Positions 22,200 through 33,219 of a DNA stretch of 64,000 nt are shown here, in pieces. Position 1 is the first letter of the stretch, and every line of letters starts with the position of its first letter. This DNA comes from Heliocidaris erythrogramma (Eukaryota; Echinodermata; Echinoidea; Camarodonta; Echinometridae), in NCBI GenBank assembly GCA_025617745.1, contig CM046858.1:28844534-28908533 (forward strand), given 5' to 3'. A program made the position numbers and the translations under genes. The notes under the pieces were generated by a model. It was not told the DNA's origin. It was given only the letters and a program-made list of their open reading frames with translations, and did no database searches.

Positions 22200-22866
22200 A
22201 GTCCTAAAATATGAAGTGGCAGAAATCCCCTCTTTTTTTTTTTTTTTTTTTACATTAAACAGTTACATGTCAAACAGTTAAACAGTTACAAGTTACATCT
22301 CAATTTCAATTGAGAAAGTAATGGCTTACATAAATCGGACTCCCTAATTTTCACAAATAAGAGGCAGACAAGATTAAGGGCACCTGAATCGATCCCAATC
22401 GATCGCGACAACCCCCCCCCCCCCCCCCCCCCCTCATTGAGACCTGTACATTATCCGCGTAGATTGAAGTAGGGGCAGATTTTGATACCCTAAACAGGGA
22501 AACCCGTCTATCCCCCATTTTTATACCATAAACGGCGCTTATATATCTTGCTTGGTATTTTACATCCTATTTAGGCCTACATCATCATCATAGACGTCTT
22601 TTTAGCCAAAAAGGAACCGTAAAAGAAATTTAACCCAATTTGGAACACATTACCTAACTATTCCCCCCCCCCCCCCCTTCCGCGGATCTTCTTCTTATCA
22701 ATCTCTGAATTTGATACCCTTTTTCTTGATTTTGGCATTTTTTGATAGCCTAAGCGCGTAAACCGGGTTATGCGCCTATTGCTGAAAAGGTACACTTTTT
22801 ATCCATTTTCACGTGATGTACCATACCGGCCTCAATGAGACATCTCCTCCCCCCACCCCGCGACCG
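22200..22866. repeat. Low-complexity stretch with T and C homopolymers
   Basis: T18 near 22232, C22 near 22412 and C15 near 22663, among sequence with repeated gataccctaaac-like motifs. Nothing coding recognised. Confidence 0.6.
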
Positions 22867-23546
22867 CCGTGAAACCATAGAGTTACATACACACTAAACT
22901 GTGTGTATGTAACTGTAAGAAGGTGTAACCATGAAGCTACAAATAATGTACCTCTATGCGTGAAAAATAGTACCTGTACATGCGCATGTGCAAGTGCGTT
23001 GTGCGAACGAATAAGTGTGTTGCGTCGTATACATTGAAGCCATACATGCGGATATAGCCTTGGAGTATACACGTCACGCTGTTCTTTGGCAATACACCAA
23101 TTGAGGTTTCTCCCCTTCACAGGTGAAGGGTATGGGTTGGGCATGAAGCTACAAACCAGCTTCATGGATTGAATTATTACTCCCTCCGGAAGTTCAATGT
23201 TTAGAAATGAATTTATGAAATATGGACGGCACGTCAGCCCTTAAAAAAGTGCCTCCCAACCCTCTAAGAACCATTCCCCGCCCGTGGGTACCAAAAGTGG
23301 GGCCCGAAAGAGCCAGGGGAGGCACTATTCGAACCAAAAATGGCCCAAAATCCTTTATAGCGTGATATATATAGAGAGAGAGAGATAGCGGGACCTGTGG
23401 AAATCCACGGGTTCGCTTTCTACATTGCACTTTCAACATTTTCACAATCGATGTGTACATTCTTGTCAGAGTTTATTCATTTTTGGTTAATGAAATTATC
23501 ACGAATGTGTGATTATGATCACAATTACTTAGTCAAACATACTCAC

Positions 23547-24918
23547 ACTAGCAGAAGCAGCCCGTGGACATCCACGGGCGCTAGCTGTGTTTATGATTAA
23601 CCACCGTACCGTATATTTGTTACAATAATCAAGTGAATAAATAAAAAAGTTGGGTAGAGTTATTTTTACCAAGAAGTATTTACAACATGTCCATTGGCGG
23701 ACCCGGGGGGGGGGGGGAGGTGCTTCTGGCCCGTGCCACCCCCTTCCCCCCGTTCAAAGGCAGGAAAGTATGCATTTTGACCATAGACGATCCGTCCTTT
23801 TGTTGATCGTGCCCCCGCCCCTTTTAGAATGAAACCTTTTTTGGCTTGTCAGAGAATTATGGAGGGACCCCGCATAACCACCCCCTCCTGAGCGAATTTT
23901 CTAGGTCTGAGGTCCACCCCCCCCCCCCCACCTCAGGTCTGCCTTTTCCAAAATTTGACAAACCTGCACTTGTTTTCCCCGCCTTATGCTAAAATTCTGG
24001 ATCCGCCCCTGATCATGTGAATAATTATGTCTTATTTATCCAAAGCTTGCATGAGTTTTGAAGAAAATTCCTTTTAATCTTGATGAAAATTGATGATATG
24101 GATATAATAATGTTCGAGTAGAATATCCATGCATAGACCTAGAGGGAGCGATTTGATCTAATTGCCATGTTTCTGTGGTTTATTAATACTCAGAGTAACA
24201 TCCATAATTAGCGGTACGTCCCCTGTAGAGGATGCAATAATGAGAAAAAATGAATTTGTCATTTTATTTTCAGGGGGATTATGGCCCCCGTATATGGGTC
24301 TTGGGAGGACCGACGGATTGACTCCCCCTACTACCCCCCCCCCCCCCCTCCAGTTCCCCCCATTCCATTGTCATCACATCACCCTCAGGGCGAGGGGATA
24401 AGGGATTAATATCATTATACGTATTCATAATCATTATGGAAATATTTTCGAAGGAATTTTCTTCTTATCAGATTTTCTGAGAAAGTGTCAAATTACCGGG
24501 AGCGAACGTCGTGAAACATACACACTAAACTGTGTGTGTGACCATGAAGCTTCAAATGATGTAACTCTATACCTGTGATCTAACACGTGTGTATAATACT
24601 GTACTGTACACTGAAGCCATGTGGATATATGGCCATGTCGTTTTGCGGAATAGCTCCCCTTCACAGGGAAAGGTATATGGGTTGGCTGGGCATGAAGCTA
24701 CAGACCCGCTTTATGGGTGGGCGGAATTATTAGGCCTACTCCCTGCGGAAATTCAATGTTTAAAAATGAATTTATGAAATATGGACGGGACGTCAGCCCT
24801 CAAGAAGTGCCTCCCACCACCCTAAGAACCCTTCCCCACCCGTGGGTACCAAAAGGCGGGGACCGAAAGGGCCAGGGGAGGAGCCTATTTGAACCAAAAA
24901 AAACAGCCCGTAATCCTT
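23547..24918. repeat. Segmental duplication, unit 2
   Basis: Blocks A and B of unit 1 are joined here by only about 50 bp. Block A is interrupted by the MITE at 23691-24013, whose limits are fixed exactly because unit 1 has the empty site (acaacatgtgagtatg). Confidence 0.8.
23691..24013. mobile_element. MITE of the ggcggatcc family, with empty site available
   Basis: Comparison with the paralogous empty site near 19950 shows a 323-bp insertion starting CCATTGGCGGACCC and ending GGATCCGCCCCTGAT, with CATGT duplicated at both edges. Ends are imperfect inverted repeats and the interior has long G and C runs. Relatives occur near 21361, 31160-31450 (reverse) and 39090. The ends resemble hAT-type termini but the 5-bp duplication is shorter than the usual 8, so the superfamily is open. 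Confidence 0.7.
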
Positions 24919-26839
24919 AGTGTATTATATAATAAGATACCGAGTTAAAAATATTGTATAATGTTATGTAATGAACAGAATATATTTATTTCTATGTTAG
25001 ATATCATGACAGTAAGGGGAAGGGAGAGAGAGAGAGAGAGAGAGATGGTAGACAGATAGGAAGAGAGAGAAATGGATGTAGAGAATATAAACATGACATA
25101 AAGAGAGAGAGAGAGAGTGGAAAAGAGATAAAATACTTTCTTTTGATGGTAGTGTTTCCATTTAGCTTATTGTTTTATAGTATGAGAACTTAAATATAGT
25201 TGTAAAATTAATTAGCAAGTTTATGCCCTAGTTGTGTATATTTCGTGTATGGAATATTGTCATCGTAGAGGTCGCTCATTACTTAGTCTATAGCATAGAC
25301 AAATTAAAACTTAGACGGAAAGGTAGCACCCGCGGATTTCCCTCATTTGCATATAAGCTGTAGCGTCACCATCCAGGCTAAGCGTATTCGGCCCTGATTC
25401 GGCCACGCCCATTTGGTAACATTTCATTTTCCCGAAGCCCCCGATACCAAGAAAATATCGAAAAGTATCGAGAAACTCCTTATGCATTATTCATTTTTGT
25501 TTTGCATACTCGATTTATCAAATTTTGATTGGACCGGACCTTATGAATATGAATGTGATTGAAACGGGACGATTTGACCTCTCTTCGTCACTTCCGCTGT
25601 GAATTTGACGTCACCCGCACAAAGTAAAAAAAGTTGTGGAAAGTTGAGAGGTGAGTACACCTGTATTTATGCTTAATTTTCGAAAATTAGATTATATTTA
25701 TAACAAGTTCTGCCATTGTGAGTAATCTGTTTCAATTTCTCTACATTTTGAAGGGATTCTACAGAGCTGTATGTCATGAAACAATGTGTAATCTACTCTC
25801 GAACTTTCAATTCAATTTTCATCGTCATGAGCTAAATGTTGCAGCTCGATTCCCCTTACCACCCTGTCACTCGTGACGGCTTACCCGGACTTTCGGGCGG
25901 GACTATCTAGATACGTTTCGATAGATGATCTAAAATGAAATGAAATAGAAATGAAATAGATCGAACTTAGTCTGTATTTCGATGATTTGGTTATCTAAGT
26001 TAGATGTAGACGCATAGACCCCGTTATATTCTGAAAGACAAAGGGCCCAGGTGAGACCCTTTCTAATTAATTGATTCTGTAGCGTAGGCTGTTCTTGTCA
26101 GGATTTTTTTTTTGAGAATGAAGAGGGGGTTTCATGTTGATACTAGTATTTTCCAGAGACCAGTCCAGGTCAAGGTTTACTTTGTGTACATGTACAGAGT
26201 TTGGTAATGCAGGGTTGTAATTTTACCGTAGTGGTTCTTAGTAAAAGTTAATTTGCTTAGGTGTACTAATGTTAGATGAGCTTTGGCCCACTTTTTTCTT
26301 CTAAAGTTGAGCCAAGGCCAAAGCCAAGGCTAGCTAGGCAAGCATCTAATGATCTAGACCGAACGAGAGAGAAATTTCGGTCTAGGCTAGCATCATGGTG
26401 ATGAGGTTTTATATTTTTTACATTTCAAGAGAGAGGGGGTACATAAATTAGTGTTGATTATAGACCAGAATCAAAGGCCTTTTTAAAGAGGTAATAAATC
26501 TCCCCTGAGTATTAAATAGCTGGATGGCCTTTGTTTCAGTATTGCATTCATTAGTCTCATGCATGTTGACTTTGATTTCCATCAGATAAACATGGCAAGG
26601 AACTAACCTGTGGCTGATCTACTTGAAGATCTACTAGGTCTCCTTACATAACTTAAAGTAGATATTCAAAGAAAATCACAAATATGGCAATTAATGTATC
26701 ACTAGAAACTGGGAAGCTTACAGATGGCAATCTTATAAGTTTTATGTCAACTGCGTATCTGGTGATTATAAAAACAACACAAATAAAAGCTCTTCTCAGC
26801 ATCTGGAATATCCGAGGATTCGCCAGAAATATAGCGATG
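24919..26839. other. Intergenic with GA microsatellites
   Basis: GA runs at 25026-25046 and 25099-25117. A moderately CpG-bearing stretch at 25320-25660 ends in ttgagag followed by a gtgagt donor-like site at 25651. No coding frame recognised. Confidence 0.5.
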
Positions 26840-27511
26840 TTTTGATGTCGTCACACTCGGGATCGATCCTGCTTAAGCAGACGACGTCCTATAATGAATG
26901 AACGTAATTGCAATGCAATTATTTATCAAATTATAAAGAGTTTGGTGTATTTAAACATGACCTTATTTCACACCATTATAAAGGGAAAGTGAAACTGATT
27001 CTGATAGCTAAAACCGTTTGATTGTAAATACATAGGAGAAGGGTCAATGATCAATGAAATAAACCCCACTTTCAAATTGAAAAGCCCTCCGAATAATAAC
27101 AGGATGGTATTCGTTCCCTCTTGAAACGCCGAACATGCCCCGGTGCAAACAGCTGAAAATACAATGGCGTCTTATTTTGTTTACAAGTGACTGATTCCTT
27201 TATTTTTTTAACGCTGCATTTTTCATCAAAATAATACCATACACGAAGTTAAGAGTGAGGCAACAGACTAACATTAAGACTGACGCTAGTGAAGGAAGAG
27301 AAATAAGTGAAGAGGAGATGACAAAATAGGCTCTGAAAAATGTGTAAGATGTTATGGGACATCGTCTGCTTAGCCAGGACTGGTCCAGGGTGTGTCGTCA
27401 CATATCTCAGCAGCGTTCGAGGAGCTCTTCAGCTGCTATATCGGGGGCTGTATTTTACCGTTTTATAATTGATAATAATCATTACTTCAAATGTTTCCAA
27501 GCGTTGAATTT
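26840..27511 (+). repeat. Dispersed repeat family R1, left copy
   Basis: The part from gtgactgattcctttatt (27187) to the caagcgttgaa at 27511 is the reverse complement of 54662-54960. The ends also show inverted similarity within this copy: taagcagacgacgtcctat near 26875 against ttatgggacatcgtctgctta near 27352. This suggests a nonautonomous DNA transposon about 0.6 kb long. No transposase motif is seen. Confidence 0.7.
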
Positions 27512-27779
27512 GGATAACCTTGTTTAATTTATGCCATCTATGCAATAATAAGTATTAAGCCAATATTTAAAATCATCAACGTTCTACTTTAACAACTGTT
27601 GGAGGTGCCGGATGAAGTGGAAAGTCCTACTTGATGAGACATGAGAAATAAACAGGTAAGTCTAGACCTTACTGCGGCAGCCTGAACGCATAGCGTTCGT
27701 GGCAGCATCCCTGGGCTAGGGACTAGACCTAACTAGTTAGACCTATACCTATTACAGCTAAAAATTATAGACTAGGTCT

Positions 27780-27840
27780 GGTGGTGGTAGTGGATCCAGG
27801 ATCAGTTAACTGGGGAGGGAGGGGTGGGGGGGGGGGGGTG
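27780..27840. repeat. Scrap of the ggcggatcc MITE family with G run
   Basis: The stretch gtggatccaggatcagttaa followed by a G-rich run and gtgatgatg resembles the family end. Too short to define. Confidence 0.4.
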
Positions 27841-28129
27841 ATGATGTGTTCACAATAAAGAGTGGCATTTTTAGTTAACATTGTCCAACCAAAACAACAA
27901 TTTTTTTTTTCTTTTTTCTGAGGAATGGACAATTCATTTGTCATTTTTCCTTTATCCACCACTGAGATCTGTTTTCAGTGTAATATGAAATTAGCTGTTT
28001 AGTGTCTTTAAATATCAATTATGATATATTTAAGGGATGTTCAGTGGGATGTCATAAATACAAATTTTAGTCCCCTTAATTATTACATTTAACATTTCAT
28101 TAATTCCTGCAAACAGAAACAAAACAAAA

Positions 28130-28232
28130 TAAGATGGGTGAATGTATGTTATTGATGATATTATTATTTTCATTATTATTGTTATCATTATGATCATTAT
28201 TATTGTTAGTAGTAGTAGTAGTAGTAATATTA
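28130..28232. repeat. ATT/AGT microsatellite
   Basis: Runs of att/atc triplets followed by gtagtagtagtagtagtagt. Simple sequence. Confidence 0.8.
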
Positions 28233-29009
28233 GGGCCAAATATGACACTATTGATTGGAGTCCATAAATCTATTGTAGTTAGTCTCCTCTTTGAAAAGAT
28301 GAAGAGGGTGAGGATGAGTGTTTGTGTGATTTTTTTTCTTAATACAGGGTAATGCTTCTCTACCTCATCTATTCTACAACAGATGATGATGATGATGAAG
28401 AGGAATGCTTACCTACTGAGAATGAAGACAAATTCTGAGAGGATCAATTACTACTTAGCTGCTTCAGTTTTGCATGGTAGGCATATGCTTTAAGAGTAAG
28501 ATTGCTATCAGCCTTCAGGGGCGTCAATGTGTTTTTCGGAGGGGGGGGGGGGCAAAACAGCCTAGTAGCATCCTTCATGATTTTTTCAATGCCTCGTAAT
28601 TGCCAGCTTCTCCAAGGTAACATGAGTCAGGGAAATATAATTATTATGCCCTCCTACTGCCCACTTACCACCCCATAATCAACGCCCCTGGTTGTTATTA
28701 GTACCTCAATACAATCAAGGTACACACTTTTTGGTTTAAGAAGCCATTTTCTTGTGACTTTACTAATTTAGTTTCTTTTGAATAGCCTTGAAAATTTTAT
28801 CTGTCCAACTGGAAAAACTTTTTTCCTCTTTAAATACTTTTGAGAATTCCCACTTATTATTATATTAATATCATTTAAAGAGTCGATGTTAACTATTAAT
28901 AGGAAACTCTAAATTTCAGTCTTTTTGCAAATTCTAATTGTTGCTTGCTAAATTATAAAATACACAATGGATGCTATTTTCTAAAGTCTTTCCTCTTTTC
29001 TTTCAACAG

Positions 29010-29470
29010 ACATGGATTTCTACTTCAACTCTTCAGTGAAATAGACCCCTGCTTTGATAAACATCTAAATTTCTTCATATTGAAATCATACCTGGATTCC
29101 AGTCTAATATGCATCATTAGAATGGCGGAAGAGGAGTTTTAAACGGGCACCGCGGAACGTCTTGGAAAGTAGAGGGGCTTAGTGGGGGGGGGGGGGGGCT
29201 GCGTGGATTTTTTGCACTGCCGTACGTTTGCACGTGTTTACTGAAAAAGGTGGGGGCTGCAGGCCCCCCCCCCCCCCACCGGTTCCGCTGTCCCTGTTAA
29301 AGTTCTTCAATTATATCTTAACCATCTTACCCACCCCCTCCCCATGTCAAATGTTGCAGTCACATGCAGCCATTTTGTGTAGTAGCTCGTTATTGTGAGG
29401 AGGTCTTCCTCTTCTATGTGGCCTAGTGACATTACATTGCCCCTAATGAAATAAAGATAAGCACTGCCAC
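29010..29470 (+). other. Candidate terminal exon of an unrecognised transcript
   Basis: A strong acceptor (tctttcctcttttctttcaacag) ends at 29009, and AATAAA lies at 29450-29455. Upstream, gtgagt (25651), gtaagt (27656) and an acceptor with a long T tract (28347) could be other splice sites of the same transcript. The frame in this exon is about 44 codons ending TAA at 29139-29141 and shows no recognised motif. A G17 run at 29184 argues against conserved sequence. It could be a noncoding RNA or chance. Confidence 0.22.
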
Positions 29471-29913
29471 AGCCACTTGGCCTCTCCTTTATTAAATCTT
29501 CTCACCATGTATAACAAATTAATAATAATAATTAACTGATTCTGTGAATTTGTGCTAATTTAATTACTATTCTATTATTGATCTTCAGAGAAAATCCATA
29601 CTATTCAACACTTTATTTCAGGGATGCCACTGTTCAGACAAAAGTAGCAATTCCTACTTTTTCAACATAATTTTAGCCATATAAAACCACTGTTTATGTA
29701 GTACCCAAGGGCCCATTCTAGATGATTTTCCCACTTTTTTATCAATTCTAATTGGCATCCCTGTTATTTAGATTCAAAATATAGAATTAGATCTCTGTGT
29801 GTGTTTCTCCCGCCCCCCCCCCCCTTTTTAGTTAGACTTTTAATACTATTAATATGCAATATACATGTACCAACTAAAAGGAAGATGAATCATTTGATTT
29901 ATATTTCTTAGAA

Positions 29914-30091
29914 GTGTCAACAAGACTCACATTTGTAAACAAATTTGTAGGCATTTTACTCCCAGTGTTAAAGATCGTATGCTCGATCTGTAATGAAAAA
30001 CACAAGTCAGAAAAAATTGGAACCAGCGGTATTCGAACCTGTCATCTACTGCTTTCCGGGCAGCGACTTAACCACCAGGCTATTCTGGTTC
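29914..30091 (-). mobile_element. tRNA-headed SINE
   Basis: On the - strand a 72-nt tRNA-like head runs from 30091 to 30020: the ends GAACCAG and CTGGTTC pair perfectly, a box A-like TAGCCTGGTGG and box B-like GGTTCGAATAC are present, and CTGC/GCAG can pair as an anticodon stem around CCGGAAA. Two extra bases before box A and a mismatched T stem make a working tRNA unlikely. The body (30019 to about 29930, starting caattttttctgacttgtg) recurs twice in the palindrome at 30186-30439, so this is a repeat family with a tRNA-derived promoter. Confidence 0.65.
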
Positions 30092-30185
30092 ACGGCCAAG
30101 TCACGATGAACTGGAATCAAATACCCAAGATCCTCTTCTTTCTGACTCATTAATATTCAACAGTCCGCCGTAGACAATGGTTAGT

Positions 30186-30439
30186 AAACGAAGAAGCTTG
30201 ATGGGAGGAATTTTAATTTGTAAACAAATTAAAATAGGCATTTTACTCCCAGTGTTAAAGATCGCATGCTCGATCTGTAATGAAAAACACAAGTCAGAAA
30301 AAATTGGAACCAGCTCGTTCCAATTATTTCTGACTTGTGTTTTTCATTACAGATCGAGCATGCGATCTTTAACACTGGGAGTAAAATGCCTAAAAAATTG
30401 TTTACAAATTAAAATTCCTCCCATCAAGGTTCTTCGTTT
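30186..30439. repeat. 254-bp near-perfect palindrome of SINE body
   Basis: Arms 30186-30310 and 30317-30439 are inverted copies with a 6-base centre (cagctc). Both extend from aaacgaagaa.cttgatggg at the outside to gtcagaaa.aattggaac at the centre, with a handful of mismatches. The arms contain the body of the SINE at 29914-30091 without its tRNA head. Transcribed RNA would form one long hairpin. Confidence 0.9.
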
Positions 30440-31017
30440 AAAGACTCACATCATCTGTTTTTCAAGAGTAACATGGTGTGCGTATTGAACATGGAAATTA
30501 GATGGTCATTTATTTCTTTTATTATTTCTTCTTTTGTGGGGTGTAGTGGTAAAAAGTTAATAGTATCTATTTCTCCAGTGTAAATTCAATAATTTACCTC
30601 TTGAATAGGGATTGAAATTAATAATGTATAATTCATTTATATTGAAATTCATTTTTTTAATGCATGTACATATTTGTACTACTGTCAAGAAAAGAATGAT
30701 ATTATTTGACCATGACAAGTCAGTTGTAATAGAACTCATGAAAGATTGCAGATAAATGATGGGTTTATTTAAGAAGTAATACAATGTCTAAACATCTCTA
30801 AAGACTGTTATCATTTCTGCATGTACAAAAATATTCATTAAAAAGTGAGAAAATCTAACTATTCCCGAATTGACGTGTGCATAAAATTGCACCTTAAATC
30901 TTGATTGTAAGAAAGATAATTGTTATTGAAAATTTGCATGTGAACATGATAAAGGGCCTCTCACGTTATATCAATGACATGAACCATATGGGGATGGGGG
31001 TGTGATCGAGGTGCGTA

Positions 31018-31640
31018 TGAGAGAGAGAGAGAGATAAAAAAGAGAGAGAGAGAGGGAAGAAAAAAAGATGAGAAAAGGTGAAATAGAAGATTTTATGATT
31101 TTTGGGGGTCTTTTTTTGTGTTTTTTTGTGTTTTTTTTTTTTTTTTTTGGGGGGGGGGGGTTAGTCAGCCCTCCAAGATTTTTTTCCCCTCCAAAATGAA
31201 CCAGGACGTGTGATCGAGGTGTGTGTATGAGAGAGAGAGAGGCAGAGAGAGAAAGGGGAGGGAAGAAAAAAGATGAGGAAAGGTGAAAGAAGATTTGATG
31301 AAAATGGGGGAGGGGATTTTTTTCTAGCTAGCCCTTTCCTCCTCCAAAATTCGGGGGGGGGGGGTTTGGGGCGGGGGTTACCAGATTTGATGAGGTCCAG
31401 TTTTCCTCCATAATTCTCTGACAAGCAAAATATGAATTTCAAAAAAGGTTATATGTTATAAAAGAAAGGGGTGGCACACTTAAATAGGCTTATACTTGTT
31501 TTTCAAAAAAAATAAAGGGGGGGGGGGGGGGGTCAAAAGCTGTTAGGGGGCAGTCTGTCCCCTTGCCCACCCCACCCGGGTATGCTAGTGGGGGGGGGGG
31601 GGGGGGGTGAGAAAGAGGGAAAGAAAGTAAAGAATAAAAA
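31018..31640. repeat. GA, T and G low-complexity cluster with a reversed MITE scrap
   Basis: GA runs at 31018-31055 and 31227-31260, T/G homopolymers at 31130-31160, and G17-G20 runs near 31518 and 31590. The stretch cctccataattctctgacaa (31402-31421) is the reverse of the ggcggatcc MITE interior. No gene. Confidence 0.75.
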
Positions 31641-32626
31641 TGTAATAGTTTTCGGGTCAACTAAAATGGCCGAATTTTCAAGGTTCATAATTCTCTTTGA
31701 AAGGTACAATTATAAGATTCACAAATTGGTATCAATGCGAAAGTTGCCCTCAAGAAAATCAAAGGATACCTCTTCTGCTACACCGGCTGATATTTTATTC
31801 TTACCATAATTTGGCCTTCAATTATTATACACACTCCCCCTCCCCCCCCCCCTTTTTTTTTAGAACATTATCCTACTGGTCAAAGATAGTAAATTTATTA
31901 AAAAGTAATTTGAAAAATTACTTATTATGAATGTAAAAGTTTTTTTCTCTTAATTCATGAGATGTGATAAATTTAATGTGAACAACATGTATTTATCTTC
32001 TTCATAACTACGGTATACAACTCATTGAACTCGACCAAGTAACCTTATTTAAGTGGAACGACGTTAACCCTTTTGTGCTGACTGATCACATGTTGGGACC
32101 TAATTATCATAAAGATTTAATGACACCATATGAATGACGCCCATTCGTCAATTATCGATGCGCCGTCTTAGCCAAGTGATGAATACATTAGCATACATGA
32201 ATAGATTAGGCGGATTTGACCTTTCTTAATGCGCATGCGTGACACTGATCCACATTTATATTTTACCTGTGTGTAAAGCATATACACTGTAGGGGAGCAT
32301 CGTACAAAATGAATAATGCATCGGGGGCTTCGGGCGCGTTCAAATCGTGCCCAAATGTTACAGCGTAATGGCGGCCGCTTTAGGGGCTTGGTCTATAGCG
32401 AGAAATACAATTTTAGTTGCCCACTGAGGCATTTACTGCAGTGCGGGCTTTAAAATTCAAGTAATGTATATAATCTACTAACTCTGACACATGCGCGTAC
32501 CAAGGGGGTGTTTTGGGTGTTTTAGGTGTTCAAACACCCCCCGTTTTGGTGTTATTTGAAGTTAAAACACCCCCTTTCCTGATAACGTTTTATGTTTGTT
32601 TTTTTCCGTCAAAATTTTATTTTTTG
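31641..32626. other. Intergenic, no gene recognised
   Basis: AT-rich sequence, then from about 32150 a stretch with more CpG (gcatgcgtgac, gcttcgggcgcgttc). A weak inverted resemblance to 25420-25500 (cgaagcccccgat and gcattattcat) suggests a dispersed repeat. Near 32505-32585 the ccaagggggtgttttg and acaccccccgttttgg motifs look like another repeat. Nothing coding. Confidence 0.4.
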
Positions 32627-32644
32627 ATTTACTGCAATAAATCA

Positions 32645-32805
32645 TATATACCTACCTATTATGCCTGTAGTCTTGACTACGGGACCCCTTCGAGAATTTA
32701 TCACACATGAGTCACAACATTGTGCGCACCCCCCGTAATCCTATTGTCCCCTTCGCCACTCACGCGCGTCAACACGCTACGGCCATCTTCCTCTTTCTTG
32801 CTCGC
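32645..32805 (+). repeat. DIRS copy 2 left inverted terminal repeat
   Basis: Reverse complement of 37870-38028 and about 97 percent identical by eye to the copy 1 left repeat. Confidence 0.9.
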
Positions 32806-33219
32806 CCCCGACGAGATAGGACGTATAGTCACAGCGCTCCTGAAATCAGGTCGTATAGTATCTTTTAGGTGCGCTTTTTCGCACATTTAAAGCACTTTTA
32901 GGTACCTATATTCGCTTAGATTATAGTACTTTGTGTTTTAGTAGTCACTCTTGCCGATTGCAAGGGATTTTTGTTTCCCTTTCTTGGCATTTATTTTTTC
33001 TCTTTCACGGTCAGCCCCACGTAGATATTTCTGTGTGTTTGCGGGTGTTTCCGTTTGTCACCGAGCCTTTGGGTTCGGTGTTTGTTCTTACGGTTTTTTG
33101 GCTGTGAAAATTCTTTTGTGCGTATCTCCCAAATAAAATTTACCCTTATTTTACTGCATTCAGTTGAAGTATTTCTTATTTTGAAAAGTATACTTTATTG
33201 TCTGTTTTATTGCAGTGGT

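Larger units (their letters stand above)
19797..23357. repeat. Segmental duplication, unit 1 (with a large internal extra block)
   Basis: Two blocks here recur in the same order in unit 2. Block A, 19797-20362 (from actagcagaagca to attttcgaagga), matches 23547-24456. Block B, 22867-23357 (from cgtgaaac to aaaatccttta), matches 24509-24918. Between them unit 1 has about 2.5 kb (20363-22866), absent from unit 2, that holds telomere-like repeats, GC-rich inverted arms and a minisatellite. The copies differ by scattered substitutions and small indels, so the duplication is not very recent. Confidence 0.8.

Noticed and set aside
28130-28232. CRISPR-like array
   Set aside because: Triplet microsatellite in a eukaryotic genome; no repeat-spacer structure.
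30020-30091. Functional tRNA gene
   Set aside because: Acceptor ends pair and boxes A and B are recognisable, but the T stem is mismatched, two bases are extra before box A, and the sequence is fused to a repeated body; a SINE head fits better.
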